A stretch of 64,000 nt of DNA, from assembly GCA_003576685.1 (NCBI GenBank), contig QOZR01000002.1:248001-312000 (forward strand), in the 5' to 3' direction. Source of the stretch: Virgifigura deserti. GTDB taxonomy: Bacteria > Pseudomonadota > Alphaproteobacteria > Dongiales > Dongiaceae. A program made the translations under genes and the position numbers. Below are positions 19,813-27,684 of the stretch, piece after piece (position 1 is the stretch's first letter; every line of letters begins with the position of its first letter). Under the pieces are notes generated by a model. The model was not told the DNA's origin and ran no database searches. It saw only the letters and a list, made by a program, of their open reading frames with translations.

Positions 19813-20346
19813 TCACCGCGCGGGGCGGTTGCTCAAGCTGATCCGCCGTCCGGCCTCCGGCGGCAAGGGGAGGCCGGCATGTGCCTCGAGGACGCGCGCC
19901 ATGCGCTGCTGGAGCGCCTCGGGCATTGTGCCGACCCTCCGCCGCGTCATGTCGATATAGAGGATCAGCCACTCGTTCGTCGCCGCGAGATACCCTTCGC
20001 GCGCGTGATACATGCACTGGATATAATGGGCGCGCTTCGCGTCGAAGCCGAGCAGCTGCGTCGTGATGCGCAGCGGATCACCTTCGAGCACCTCGCGCTG
20101 ATAGGTGATATGCATCTCGGCGGCGAAGGTGGAAGCGCCGACTGCCTTCAGGGTTTCGCTCCCGAGGCCGAGGCGCTCATAGATCTCGTCGAACGCGAGG
20201 TCGAAGGCCCGGACATAGTAGGCCACGTTCATATGGCCGTTGGAATCGATCCATTCCGGCCGAACCGCGATGCGGTCGGCGACGAACGGGGCCTCGATAG
20301 CCGTCGCAGCGCTGTCGTCCATGGCGGCACCATACCGATCCGCCAT
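19813..20346 (-). CDS. Hotdog-fold acyl-CoA thioesterase family protein
   Basis: The hotdog motif RPEWIDSNGHMNVAYYVRAFDLAFDEI near residue 30 contains the catalytic Asp and the N-x-H-M-N-V signature of the 4-hydroxybenzoyl-CoA thioesterase / YbgC superfamily. Strands such as AEMHITYQREVLEGDPLRITTQLLGFDAKRAHY follow. Members hydrolyse small acyl-CoA esters. Similar proteins with this signature include betainyl-CoA thioesterase from carnitine degradation, but that specificity is only a guess here. The frame gives 177 residues. A second ATG at 20322 is an equally plausible start, giving 169. It is not obviously co-transcribed with a pathway. Confidence 0.8.
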   Translation of the reverse strand: MADRYGAAMDDSAATAIEAPFVADRIAVRPEWIDSNGHMNVAYYVRAFDLAFDEIYERLGLGSETLKAVGASTFAAEMHITYQREVLEGDPLRITTQLLGFDAKRAHYIQCMYHAREGYLAATNEWLILYIDMTRRRVGTMPEALQQRMARVLEAHAGLPLPPEAGRRISLSNRPAR

Positions 20347-20371
20347 CCACGGTCAATCCGCTTGGGGGCAC

Positions 20372-20782
20372 TCAGCGTTCCGAGGAGAAGTGGCGCTTGA
20401 GATAGGAGAGGATCTTTTCCTTCGTCGCCGGGTCCTGTTCCGGCATGCCCTGCTTCTCGATCATCCAGTTCCACAGATAATCCCAGCGGGCGTCGGAGAT
20501 CCGCTGCTGTTTGATAATCGCGAGCGAATGGCAGGCCGAGCAGAGATAGAACGTCTCCTCCGCCCCCGACGTGTCCGGCAGGTTGCCGAGCTCGGGGTTG
20601 AGCTCGGCCTCCGGCTCGCCCGACGGGACGCCAGGCGACAACGGGTTGACCGGCCGGGCCATCGGGTCGTAGCCGTCATTTGCGGCCAGCTCTATTTCGT
20701 CGGCGGCAATGCTCCCCTGCGGGGCCGCGCCGATCGCAGCCGCGAGGATGACCGCGGCAAGGATCGCCTTGATCTGCTCCAT
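20372..20782 (-). CDS. Periplasmic c-type cytochrome subunit of sulfite dehydrogenase (SorB-like)
   Basis: The small electron-accepting subunit is inferred from position, 80 bases downstream of the molybdopterin sulfite dehydrogenase gene. A single haem-binding motif CSACH lies near residue 77, and a distal Met ligand is likely in EKQGMPEQDP. From ATG 20782 the protein has a Sec signal (IKAILAAVILAAAIGAAPQGSIAADE) and 136 residues, consistent with a monohaem periplasmic cytochrome. The open frame extends upstream, but that segment lacks any family features. The WNWMIEKQGMPEQDPATKEK tail is typical of cytochromes paired with sulfite-oxidase-fold enzymes. Confidence 0.85.
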   Translation of the reverse strand: MEQIKAILAAVILAAAIGAAPQGSIAADEIELAANDGYDPMARPVNPLSPGVPSGEPEAELNPELGNLPDTSGAEETFYLCSACHSLAIIKQQRISDARWDYLWNWMIEKQGMPEQDPATKEKILSYLKRHFSSER

Positions 20783-20862
20783 GGACGCAATGCTTCTCGA
20801 GATGGAGGTGAGATGGGGCCGGGTGGGCCGTGCCGGGAGGCGAACGGCCCGCCCGAAGGGCG

Positions 20863-22206
20863 TCAGGCGGCGAAGACCGCGATCCGGTGGCACATATTGT
20901 TGCCGTAGCCGCGCGGGTTCCAGCCGGGGACGACCGGCGGCTGCATCTTGCCGTCCTTGTCGGTCGCCCGTGCCCAGACCTCGTAATAGCCGGCCTCGGG
21001 CAGGGTGATGTCGGCCCGCCAGCGCTGCCAGGCATATTTGTTCGGCGGCGGATCGAGGCGCGCCTCGGCCCAGGTTTGGCCGAAATCGATCGACACATGC
21101 ATGGCCTTCACGTCGCCATTGCCGGCCCAGGCATGGCCGCGCACCTCCGCCGGCTGCCCTGCCGGCACCTTCACGCCCGTCTCGGGGAAGGTGATCAGCG
21201 ACTTCACCGGCATGACGGTCAGGATCTCCATGTCGGATTCCGGGACCTCGGTGCCCGGCGCGACCGGATAGGCCGGCAGGCGGTAGGAGTAGCCGGTCAT
21301 CTTCGACCCGTCATGCACCTTGTCGCGCACCCAGATGCGAGTCAGGAACTTCTGCGAGGCCGAGCCGGGATAGCCGGTGATCAGCAGGCGCAAGGGAAAG
21401 CCGTGCAGCGCCGGGACCGGCTCGCCGTTCATCGCCCAGGCGATCAGGTTCTCCGCCTCCATCGCCTTGTCGATCGGAACCCCGCGCGAGATCACCACCT
21501 TCTCCGGGTCGCCGGACAGGTGAACGTCGTTGCCGTAGTGGCCGGTATAGACCGCGCTCGACTTGACCCCGGCGGCGTTCAGCACGTCCTTGAGGCGCAC
21601 GCCCGTCCACTCGGCATTGGCAATGGCGCCGACCGACCATTGGTTGCCCGAGGCGCCGGGCTGGAAATAGGCGCGGCCGTTTCCGCCGCATTCCAGCCAC
21701 ATCTGCTGTGTGACCGTCTCGAACTCGTTCTTCAGCTCGGCGATGGTGAGCTTCAGCGGCTTCTCCACCTCGCCGTCGATGGTGAGGGTCCAGTTCTCGG
21801 CGTTCTGGTCCAGCGCGGTCTGCGGGATCAGCCCGTTCGACCGCACGAAGTGACGCGCATAGGGCGTGATGTCGTCGTCCAGCAGGTGGGCCGGCGTTTC
21901 GGCGTTCAGCGGACGGTCGTTGAGGAGGGTGAGCCCGTCCTTGGCCTGCATCAGATCGGCCCCGCTATCCTGAGCGAAAGCCGCGGGGATCAGCCCCGCA
22001 GGCATGTTGCGATGGAACGGAATCGCGGCGCCGAGCATGGCACCCATGGTGGCGAGCCCGGCGTTCTTCAGAAAACCGCGGCGGTCGGCACTGACGCGCC
22101 GGCCGAAGGCCAGCCAGTCCGCCTCCTCCGGCGTGCGCTCCTGATAGAGTGCCCGGATCTCGTGCGGCGTCAGCGCCGTCTTATCTTTGCTGGAATCGTG
22201 AGACAT
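20863..22206 (-). CDS. Periplasmic sulfite dehydrogenase, molybdopterin subunit (SorA/SoxC family)
   Basis: This enzyme oxidises sulfite to sulfate in the periplasm, passing electrons to the adjacent cytochrome. Start ATG 22206 (MSHDSSKDKT) gives 447 residues, with a Tat signal containing SADRRGFLKNAGLATMG. The sulfite-oxidase fold follows. The molybdenum-ligating cysteine is in QQMWLECGGNGRAYF near residue 187, and there is a C-terminal Mo-co dimerisation domain (VRGHAWAGNGDVKAMHVSIDFG). The long insert GASGNQWSVGAIANAEWTGV is typical of SoxC-like proteins. It is preceded by an anti-sigma gene 122 bases upstream on the same strand, suggesting control by the ECF sigma factor. Confidence 0.9.
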   Translation of the reverse strand: MSHDSSKDKTALTPHEIRALYQERTPEEADWLAFGRRVSADRRGFLKNAGLATMGAMLGAAIPFHRNMPAGLIPAAFAQDSGADLMQAKDGLTLLNDRPLNAETPAHLLDDDITPYARHFVRSNGLIPQTALDQNAENWTLTIDGEVEKPLKLTIAELKNEFETVTQQMWLECGGNGRAYFQPGASGNQWSVGAIANAEWTGVRLKDVLNAAGVKSSAVYTGHYGNDVHLSGDPEKVVISRGVPIDKAMEAENLIAWAMNGEPVPALHGFPLRLLITGYPGSASQKFLTRIWVRDKVHDGSKMTGYSYRLPAYPVAPGTEVPESDMEILTVMPVKSLITFPETGVKVPAGQPAEVRGHAWAGNGDVKAMHVSIDFGQTWAEARLDPPPNKYAWQRWRADITLPEAGYYEVWARATDKDGKMQPPVVPGWNPRGYGNNMCHRIAVFAA

Positions 22207-22328
22207 GTCTTCCCTCCCCAGAAGCGGTCGATGACCACCGCGACGGCGGTGGACGGGCATCCCCCAAGACGCCTTTTAGAGAAGACGAACGAGCGAGCGA
22301 ATTTATTCCGCCCTATCGAAGATTGAGT

Positions 22329-23129
22329 TTAGCCGATGCACGGAGCGTCGGCCGCAGCGGCGGGGCGCCGGGCGACTTCGGTTTCGCCGCTCTCGTCCAG
22401 GCTTTGCCGGGTCGCTGTCTCGAGATAGGCGGCAACCGCCCGCAGCCGGGCCTCGTCCATGCCGCGGGCCATCACCGCATAGCCGATATCGCCGGCCCGC
22501 CAGGTGAAGCTCGTCACGTCGCCGTCGCGGTGCTCCGCCAGCGAGGCGGCAAGACGAGCCGGCGCTGGGCCGATCCACAGACCGAGCCGGCAGCCATTGA
22601 CGCCGACATAGCCGACATAGAGCTCTGGCCGGCCGTTCGATTTCGTGGCCGCCACGTGAGCGACGGCAAGCCGGGCGAGCGCGAGGTCCGGGATCCAGGA
22701 AGGGCCATCGGGTGCGTCGGCAGGCCTGATCGCCGGAGGGGCGATGGGTGCCGGGTCGCGCTCGGCTGCAAGCCACTGCGCGTGCCGCTCCGTCGCCTGC
22801 TGAAGCCAGGCCTGGACGGCATCGGGCCGCGGCCAGAGCCATTGTCCAAGCCCGAGCGCGACAACCAGCAGCACCGCCGCGGCGGCCGCTCTCGCGCCAT
22901 GGCGGCGCCAGCCCGGCCCGCGCACGCCGCGGCCGAGCCGAATCTCCGGCACCTCGGCCGAAGCGGGGCTGAGGGCCGCGGCGGTCGCCGCCTTCAGCCG
23001 GGCCAGCGTGGCCACCTGGGCGGCGACGGCCGGATCCGCCGCGATGCGGGCCGCAATCTCGGCCGCCGCGTCCGGCCTCAACTCGCCGTCAACATAGGCG
23101 TTCAGGTCTGTCCAATCGGGAGTCTTCAT
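22329..23129 (-). CDS. Anti-sigma factor (membrane-anchored)
   Basis: The N-terminal cytoplasmic segment DWTDLNAYVDGELRPDAAAEI is the anti-sigma helix bundle that holds an ECF sigma factor. It lacks the HxxxCxxC zinc motif, so it is not a ZAS-type redox sensor. One transmembrane helix (AAAAAVLLVVALGLGQWL, near residue 90) is followed by a roughly 160-residue periplasmic domain with a Cys in VNGCRLGLWIGP and another near the C-terminus (APCIG). It has 266 residues and starts 11 bases after the sigma gene stop, so the pair is an operon. Confidence 0.85.
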   Translation of the reverse strand: MKTPDWTDLNAYVDGELRPDAAAEIAARIAADPAVAAQVATLARLKAATAAALSPASAEVPEIRLGRGVRGPGWRRHGARAAAAAVLLVVALGLGQWLWPRPDAVQAWLQQATERHAQWLAAERDPAPIAPPAIRPADAPDGPSWIPDLALARLAVAHVAATKSNGRPELYVGYVGVNGCRLGLWIGPAPARLAASLAEHRDGDVTSFTWRAGDIGYAVMARGMDEARLRAVAAYLETATRQSLDESGETEVARRPAAAADAPCIG

Positions 23130-23139
23130 GTTCTGTAGG

Positions 23140-23652
23140 TCAGGGGCCCTGCTTGGCCCGCAAGGGGTGAACGTTGGTTTCGCCGATCACTGTCAGCAAG
23201 GCTTGGCGAGCCCGGCTCAGCCGACTCATCACCGTGCCGATCGGCACGCCGAGAATGTCGGCCACCTCGGCGTAAGGGAAGCCGACCAAATCGACAAGGG
23301 CGATCACGTCGCGATAGGCCGGCGGCAGTCGACCGATGCCATGGCGGACGGTGATCACATCGATCATCTGCTCGTCGAAGCGCCAATTCTCCTGGGCGGG
23401 CGGCGCCGGCTCGTCCGGGGCCGGCTCCAGGCGACTGCGCCGGAAGCCGTCGATCCAGAGATTGCGCAGGATCCGAAAGAACCAGGCCCGGAGCGCCGCC
23501 GCTTCGCTCGGCGCCGTTTTCGCCGACAGCACCCGGACGGCGCAATCCTGCAGCAGATCCTGCGAGAGCTCGCGATCGCCGGTCAGGCTCAGGGCATAGC
23601 CATAGAGCCGCGCCATACACTTCTGAAACTCAAGCTCGACCCGCCCCGTCAC
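23140..23652 (-). CDS. ECF-family RNA polymerase sigma factor
   Basis: This is a two-domain sigma factor. Region 2 (MARLYGYALSLTGDRELSQDLLQDCAVRVL..., WFFRILRNLWIDGFRR) binds the -10 element. Region 4 (LPPAYRDVIALVDLVGFPYAEVADILGVPIGTVMSRLSRARQAL) binds the -35 element through a helix-turn-helix. It has 170 residues and no C-terminal extension. It is first in the operon with the anti-sigma factor and probably activates its own promoter and the sulfite dehydrogenase genes, but no target promoter was identified by eye. Confidence 0.93.
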   Translation of the reverse strand: MTGRVELEFQKCMARLYGYALSLTGDRELSQDLLQDCAVRVLSAKTAPSEAAALRAWFFRILRNLWIDGFRRSRLEPAPDEPAPPAQENWRFDEQMIDVITVRHGIGRLPPAYRDVIALVDLVGFPYAEVADILGVPIGTVMSRLSRARQALLTVIGETNVHPLRAKQGP

Positions 23653-23778
23653 GATTCCGGCCCCTCATCGGCAATTGCGAGCCTCGGGCTGCAGCACAAC
23701 GATGGAAAGACGGATTATTCGTGCCTTGCGTCGACAGGGCAACCGCGGCGTGGTCGTCTCAACAACGAACGGCGTTCA

Positions 23779-23832
23779 ACCCTGTCACCTTTTAGTCAGC
23801 AGACAAGGTGCGGGGCACCCCATTGACAGGGT
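23779..23832. promoter_or_regulatory. Nested inverted repeat between sigma gene and dpp operon
   Basis: ACCCTGTCA at 23779-23787 is repeated as its exact complement TGACAGGGT at 23824-23832. A second inverted repeat, GGTGC / GCACC, lies between them. A third similar GACAGGG lies about 100 bases upstream. The site sits in the divergent promoter region of the ECF sigma gene and the oligopeptide transporter operon, so it may be a binding site for a dimeric regulator. Confidence 0.4.
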
Positions 23833-23852
23833 CCGAGCGGCGGGCCTACCGT
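23823..23852 (+). promoter_or_regulatory. Possible sigma-70 promoter for the dpp operon
   Basis: A perfect -35 hexamer, TTGACA at 23823-23828, is followed after 18 bases by TACCGT as a weak -10 candidate. It is about 70 bases upstream of dppA. The -35 overlaps the inverted repeat above. Called by eye only. Confidence 0.3.
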
Positions 23853-23921
23853 CGCCGGTAAGGCGGTCACCGACGCTCCGGCGTTCTAACGGCTGCCGGA
23901 GATAATTCAGGGAGAACAAAA

Positions 23922-25520
23922 ATGAAACGCCGACTTCTGGGGGCTGCGGTCATCTCGACCCTTGCCCTGGGCATGGCCTTTTCCGCAGAAGCGAAGACGT
24001 TGGTCTACTGCTCCGAAGGCAGTCCTGAGGGCTTCAACCCGCAGCTCTTCACCGCCGGCACGACCTTCGACGCTTCGTCGGTGCCGGTATACGATCGGCT
24101 CGTCGAATTCGTCCGCGGCGGCACCGAGATCGAGCCGGGACTCGCCGAATCGTGGGAGATCTCCGACGACGGCCTGACCTACACCTTCCATCTGCGCGAC
24201 GGGGTCAAGTTCCATTCCACCGAGAACTTCACGCCGACCCGCGAGCTCAACGCCGACGACGTGATCTTCAGCTTCGAGCGGCAGTGGAAGGAGGACCACC
24301 CGTATCATGACGTGTCGGGCGGCAGCTATGAGTATTTCGCATCGATGGGCATGCCGGACCTGATCAAGGCGATCGAGAAGGTCGATGACCACACGGTGCG
24401 CTTCATGCTGAACGCGCCCAACGCGCCGTTCCTCGCCGATATGGCCATGGACTTCGCCTCGATCATGTCGGCCGAGTACGCGGAAGCGATGATGGATGCC
24501 GGCACGCCGGAGCAGGTCGATCTGCAGCCGATCGGGACCGGGCCTTTCCAACTCGTCGCCTATCAGAAGGACGCGGTGATCCGCTATAGGGCCAACCCCG
24601 ACTACTGGCAGGGCAAGGCCGCGATCGACGACCTGGTGTTCGCCATCACGCCCGACGCCAGCGTGCGCTACGCCAAGCTGCGGGCCGGCGAGTGCCACGT
24701 CATGCCCTATCCGAACCCGGCCGACGTCGAGGCGATGAAGGACAATCCAAACCTCACGGTCATGGAGCAGGAGGGACTGAACGTCGGTTATCTCGCCTTC
24801 AATACCGAGAAGGAGCCGTTCACCGACAAGCGGGTGCGCCAGGCGCTCAACATGGCGATCAATAGGGACGCGATCATCGAGGCGGTCTATCAGGGCGCCG
24901 GCACGAAGGCAAAGAACCCGATCCCGCCGACCATGTGGTCCTATAACGAGGACGTCGAGGACTATCCCTATGATCCGGAACGGGCCAAGCAACTGCTGGC
25001 CGAGGCCGGTTATGCCGACGGCTTTCAGACCGATCTCTGGGCGATGCCGGTGCAGCGCCCTTACAACCCGAACGCCGAACGCATGGCCGAGATGGTTCAG
25101 GCGGACTGGAGGGAAGTCGGCGTGAACGCCGAGATCGTCACCTACGAATGGGGCGAATATCTGGAGCGCTCGGTGAATGGCGAGCATCAGACCGTTCTGC
25201 TGGGCTGGACCGGTGACAACGGCGACCCGGACAACTTCCTGTATGTTCTGCTCGGCTGCGATGCCGCCCAGGACGGGGCCAACCGCGCCCGCTGGTGCCA
25301 CGAGCCCTTCGACGACCTTATCGTGCAGGCACGGCAGATCTCGGACCAGGATAAGCGGGCCGAGCTCTATGAGGAGGCGCAGATCATCTTCAAGGAAGAG
25401 GCGCCATGGGTCACCGTCGCCCATTCCGTCGTCTTCATGCCGATGCGCAAGGAGGTGACGGGCTACAAGGTGAGTCCCTTCGGCAAGCACGACTTCTACG
25501 GCGTGGACCTTCAGGAATAG
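23922..25520 (+). CDS. dppA: Periplasmic dipeptide/oligopeptide-binding protein (DppA family)
   Basis: This is the solute receptor (cluster C, SBP family 5) for the ABC importer encoded downstream. The signal peptide MKRRLLGAAVISTLALGMAFSAEA is followed by TLVYCSEGSPEGFNPQLFTAGTTFDASSVPVYDRL, which is nearly diagnostic for DppA-type proteins. Later come LAESWEISDDGLTYTFHLRDGVKFH and TGPFQLVAYQKDAVIRYRANPDYW. It has 532 residues. The Shine-Dalgarno sequence GGGAG lies about nine bases before the ATG. Dipeptides, and in some bacteria haem or 5-aminolevulinate, are known ligands. The ligand here is unproven. Confidence 0.93.
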   Translation: MKRRLLGAAVISTLALGMAFSAEAKTLVYCSEGSPEGFNPQLFTAGTTFDASSVPVYDRLVEFVRGGTEIEPGLAESWEISDDGLTYTFHLRDGVKFHSTENFTPTRELNADDVIFSFERQWKEDHPYHDVSGGSYEYFASMGMPDLIKAIEKVDDHTVRFMLNAPNAPFLADMAMDFASIMSAEYAEAMMDAGTPEQVDLQPIGTGPFQLVAYQKDAVIRYRANPDYWQGKAAIDDLVFAITPDASVRYAKLRAGECHVMPYPNPADVEAMKDNPNLTVMEQEGLNVGYLAFNTEKEPFTDKRVRQALNMAINRDAIIEAVYQGAGTKAKNPIPPTMWSYNEDVEDYPYDPERAKQLLAEAGYADGFQTDLWAMPVQRPYNPNAERMAEMVQADWREVGVNAEIVTYEWGEYLERSVNGEHQTVLLGWTGDNGDPDNFLYVLLGCDAAQDGANRARWCHEPFDDLIVQARQISDQDKRAELYEEAQIIFKEEAPWVTVAHSVVFMPMRKEVTGYKVSPFGKHDFYGVDLQE

Positions 25521-25548
25521 CGGTCTGACCGGAGGTCGGGCCCCGTGA

Positions 25549-25582
25549 TCGGCGGAGGAGGTTACATGACTTCCTCCGCCGA
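25549..25582 (+). promoter_or_regulatory. Hairpin over a leader Shine-Dalgarno between dppA and dppB
   Basis: Arms TCGGCGGAGGA (25549-25559) and TCCTCCGCCGA (25572-25582) form a perfect 11-bp stem with a 12-base loop. The 5' arm contains most of the AGGAGG Shine-Dalgarno of the short ORF that follows. The hairpin could stabilise the dppA message, terminate part of the transcripts, or hide that ribosome site. Confidence 0.55.
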
Positions 25583-25601
25583 CTATCTTCCGCGACGATG
25601 A
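25566..25601 (+). CDS. Putative 11-residue leader peptide upstream of dppB
   Basis: ATG 25566 follows a strong AGGAGG Shine-Dalgarno at 25556-25561, with four bases of spacing. It encodes MTSSADYLPRR, ending in a TGA that overlaps the dppB start codon as ATGA. No good ribosome site precedes dppB itself, so dppB may be translated by coupling to this ORF. Expression has not been shown. The short length and the hairpin context make this a hypothesis. Confidence 0.4.
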   Translation: MTSSADYLPRR

Positions 25602-26608
25602 TCCGCTTTCTGGTAACCAAGATCGCGCTGCTGATCCCGACCTTCGTCGGGGTCACGCTGCTGACCTTCGCGATGATCCGCCTGATTCCCGGCGACCCGA
25701 TCCTGCTGCTGGCAGGCGAGCGCGGAATCGATCCGGATCGCTACGCCGAGCTACGCACCCAATACGGCTTCGACAAGCCGCTCCTCATCCAGTACGGCAA
25801 CTATATCGTCGACGTGCTGCAAGGCGATCTCGGCCGGTCGATCGTCACTAAAAAACCGGTCCTCACCGAATTCCTGACCTTGTTTCCCGCCACGATCGAG
25901 CTGTCGCTCTGCGCCATGATCTTCGCCGTCCTGGTGGGGCTGCCGGTCGGCATCATCGCCGGAGTAAGACGGGGCACGATCTGGGACCATTCGGTCATGG
26001 GCGTTTCTCTGACCGGCTATTCCATGCCGATCTTCTGGTGGGGATTGCTGCTCATCATCCTGTTCTCCGTCAATCTGGGCTGGACGCCGGTCTCGGGACG
26101 GATCTCGCTGCTCTACTACTTCGACAGCGTCACCGGGTTCATGCTGATCGACAGCCTGCTGTCCGGGCAGGAGGGTGCCTTCCGCTCGGCCGTCAGCCAC
26201 CTGATCCTGCCCTCGATCGTCCTGGGCACGATTCCGCTCGCCGTGATCGCGCGCATGACCCGCTCGTCGATGCTGGAGGTGCTGAACGAAGACTATGTGC
26301 GCACCGCCCGCGCCAAGGGACTGCCACCCGTCCGGGTGATCGGGCTGCATGCGCTGCGCAATGCGCTGATCCCGGTCGTGACGGTGATCGGGCTGCAGGT
26401 TGGCGTTCTGCTGGCCGGCGCCATCCTCACCGAGACGATCTTCTCATGGCCGGGCATCGGCAAGTGGCTGATCGAGTCGGTCCACCGGCGCGACTATCCG
26501 GCGCTCCAAGGCGGAATCCTGCTGGTGGCAATCGTGGTGATGCTGGTCAATCTGAGCGTGGACCTGCTCTACGGCCTGATAAACCCACGCATCCGGCACA
26601 GGCGTTAG
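25598..26608 (+). CDS. dppB: Dipeptide-type ABC transporter permease DppB
   Basis: This is the first inner-membrane permease of the importer. It starts with TKIALLIPTFVGVTLLTFAMIRLIPGDPI, the typical N-terminal helix and conserved Pro-Gly-Asp of DppB/OppB proteins. The ABC-ATPase coupling loop EAA motif appears as EDYVRTARAKGLPPVRVIGLHALRNALIPV near residue 230. It has 336 residues and about six transmembrane helices. The start codon overlaps the stop of a putative leader ORF and has no clear Shine-Dalgarno of its own. Confidence 0.93.
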   Translation: MIRFLVTKIALLIPTFVGVTLLTFAMIRLIPGDPILLLAGERGIDPDRYAELRTQYGFDKPLLIQYGNYIVDVLQGDLGRSIVTKKPVLTEFLTLFPATIELSLCAMIFAVLVGLPVGIIAGVRRGTIWDHSVMGVSLTGYSMPIFWWGLLLIILFSVNLGWTPVSGRISLLYYFDSVTGFMLIDSLLSGQEGAFRSAVSHLILPSIVLGTIPLAVIARMTRSSMLEVLNEDYVRTARAKGLPPVRVIGLHALRNALIPVVTVIGLQVGVLLAGAILTETIFSWPGIGKWLIESVHRRDYPALQGGILLVAIVVMLVNLSVDLLYGLINPRIRHRR

Positions 26609-26643
26609 GGTGAATATCGGATGATATTGGAGGTCCCTATATC

Positions 26644-26731
26644 GTTGTCATGCCCGGACTCGACCCAGGCAGCCAGGAATCAGCACCGCGGCCTTCTGGT
26701 GGATTGCCCGGTCAAGCCCGGCAATGACAAC
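26644..26731. repeat. Imperfect inverted repeat inside the dpp operon
   Basis: Two 22-base arms (starting GTTGTCAT at 26644 and ending ATGACAAC at 26731) match at 18 of 22 positions as an inverted repeat around a 44-base centre containing CCGCGG. The core GCCCGG...GACC type resembles dispersed TGTCATGCCCGG repeats common in alphaproteobacterial intergenic regions. It makes the dppB-dppC gap unusually long (164 bases) for this operon type. I saw no second copy in the window. Confidence 0.6.
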
Positions 26732-26772
26732 AAAAGGCGAAGCTCTAAAGCGGACGGAAAGCTGCGCTAGCG

Positions 26773-27684
26773 ATGGCAACTGAAGTCAACACCCCCGAAT
26801 TCCGCGCCGTCCCGGCGTCGGCCCCTGCCGGTCCCTGGCGCGAGTTCTGGTCGTCCTTCGCGGAAAATAAGGGCGCCGTCGCCGGGCTCGCCACCATCGT
26901 GATCGTCGCGCTGGTTGCGATCTTCGCCGACCTGATCGCGCCCTATTCGCCGATCGCGCAGTTCCGCGACTCCTTTCTGGTCCCGCCTTTCTGGGCCGAG
27001 GGCGGCTCGACCCGCTTCCTGCTCGGCACGGACGATGTCGGCCGGGACCTGCTGTCGCGGCTGATCTACGGCGCCCGCTATTCGCTGCTGATCGGCTGCA
27101 TCGTCGTCACGCTGTCGCTTGCCGCCGGCATCCTACTCGGCCTTGTCGCCGGCTTCTTCCGCGGGATCACGGAAGATCTGATCATGCGGGCGATGGACAT
27201 CATGCTGGCGTTGCCGGCGCTGTTGCTCGCGATCGTGATCGTCGCGATCCTGGGCCCGAGCCTGACCAACGCGATCATGGCCGTTGCCATCGTTGTGCTG
27301 CCCCATTATGTCCGCCTGACCCGGGCGGCGGTCATCAGCGAGATTACCAAGGAGTATGTCACCGCATCCCGTGTCAGTGGCGCGGGCCTGTTGCGGCTGA
27401 TGTTCTCCACCGTCCTGCCGAACTGCATGGCGCCGCTGATCGTCCAGGCCACGCTCGGATTCTCGACCGCGATTCTCGACGCGGCAGCGCTCGGCTTTCT
27501 CGGTCTCGGCGCCCAGCCACCGACGCCGGAATGGGGCAGCATGTTGGCCAAGGCGCGCGAGTTCATACAGAGCGCCTGGTGGGTGGTCACCTTCCCCGGC
27601 CTCGCGATCCTGATCACCGTGCTTGCCTTCAACCTGGCCGGCGACGGGCTGCGCGACGCCCTCGATCCGAAGCTGAAACGCTGA
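26773..27684 (+). CDS. dppC: Dipeptide-type ABC transporter permease DppC
   Basis: This is the second inner-membrane permease. The cytoplasmic N-terminus [18 protein letters not shown] leads into the first helix and a periplasmic loop with [28 protein letters not shown] sequence ([20 protein letters not shown]). The EAA coupling loop is in [29 protein letters not shown]. The C-terminal [19 protein letters not shown] is family-typical. It has 303 residues. The stop TGA overlaps the ATG of dppD by one base, so the two are translationally coupled. Confidence 0.94.
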   Translation: MATEVNTPEFRAVPASAPAGPWREFWSSFAENKGAVAGLATIVIVALVAIFADLIAPYSPIAQFRDSFLVPPFWAEGGSTRFLLGTDDVGRDLLSRLIYGARYSLLIGCIVVTLSLAAGILLGLVAGFFRGITEDLIMRAMDIMLALPALLLAIVIVAILGPSLTNAIMAVAIVVLPHYVRLTRAAVISEITKEYVTASRVSGAGLLRLMFSTVLPNCMAPLIVQATLGFSTAILDAAALGFLGLGAQPPTPEWGSMLAKAREFIQSAWWVVTFPGLAILITVLAFNLAGDGLRDALDPKLKR

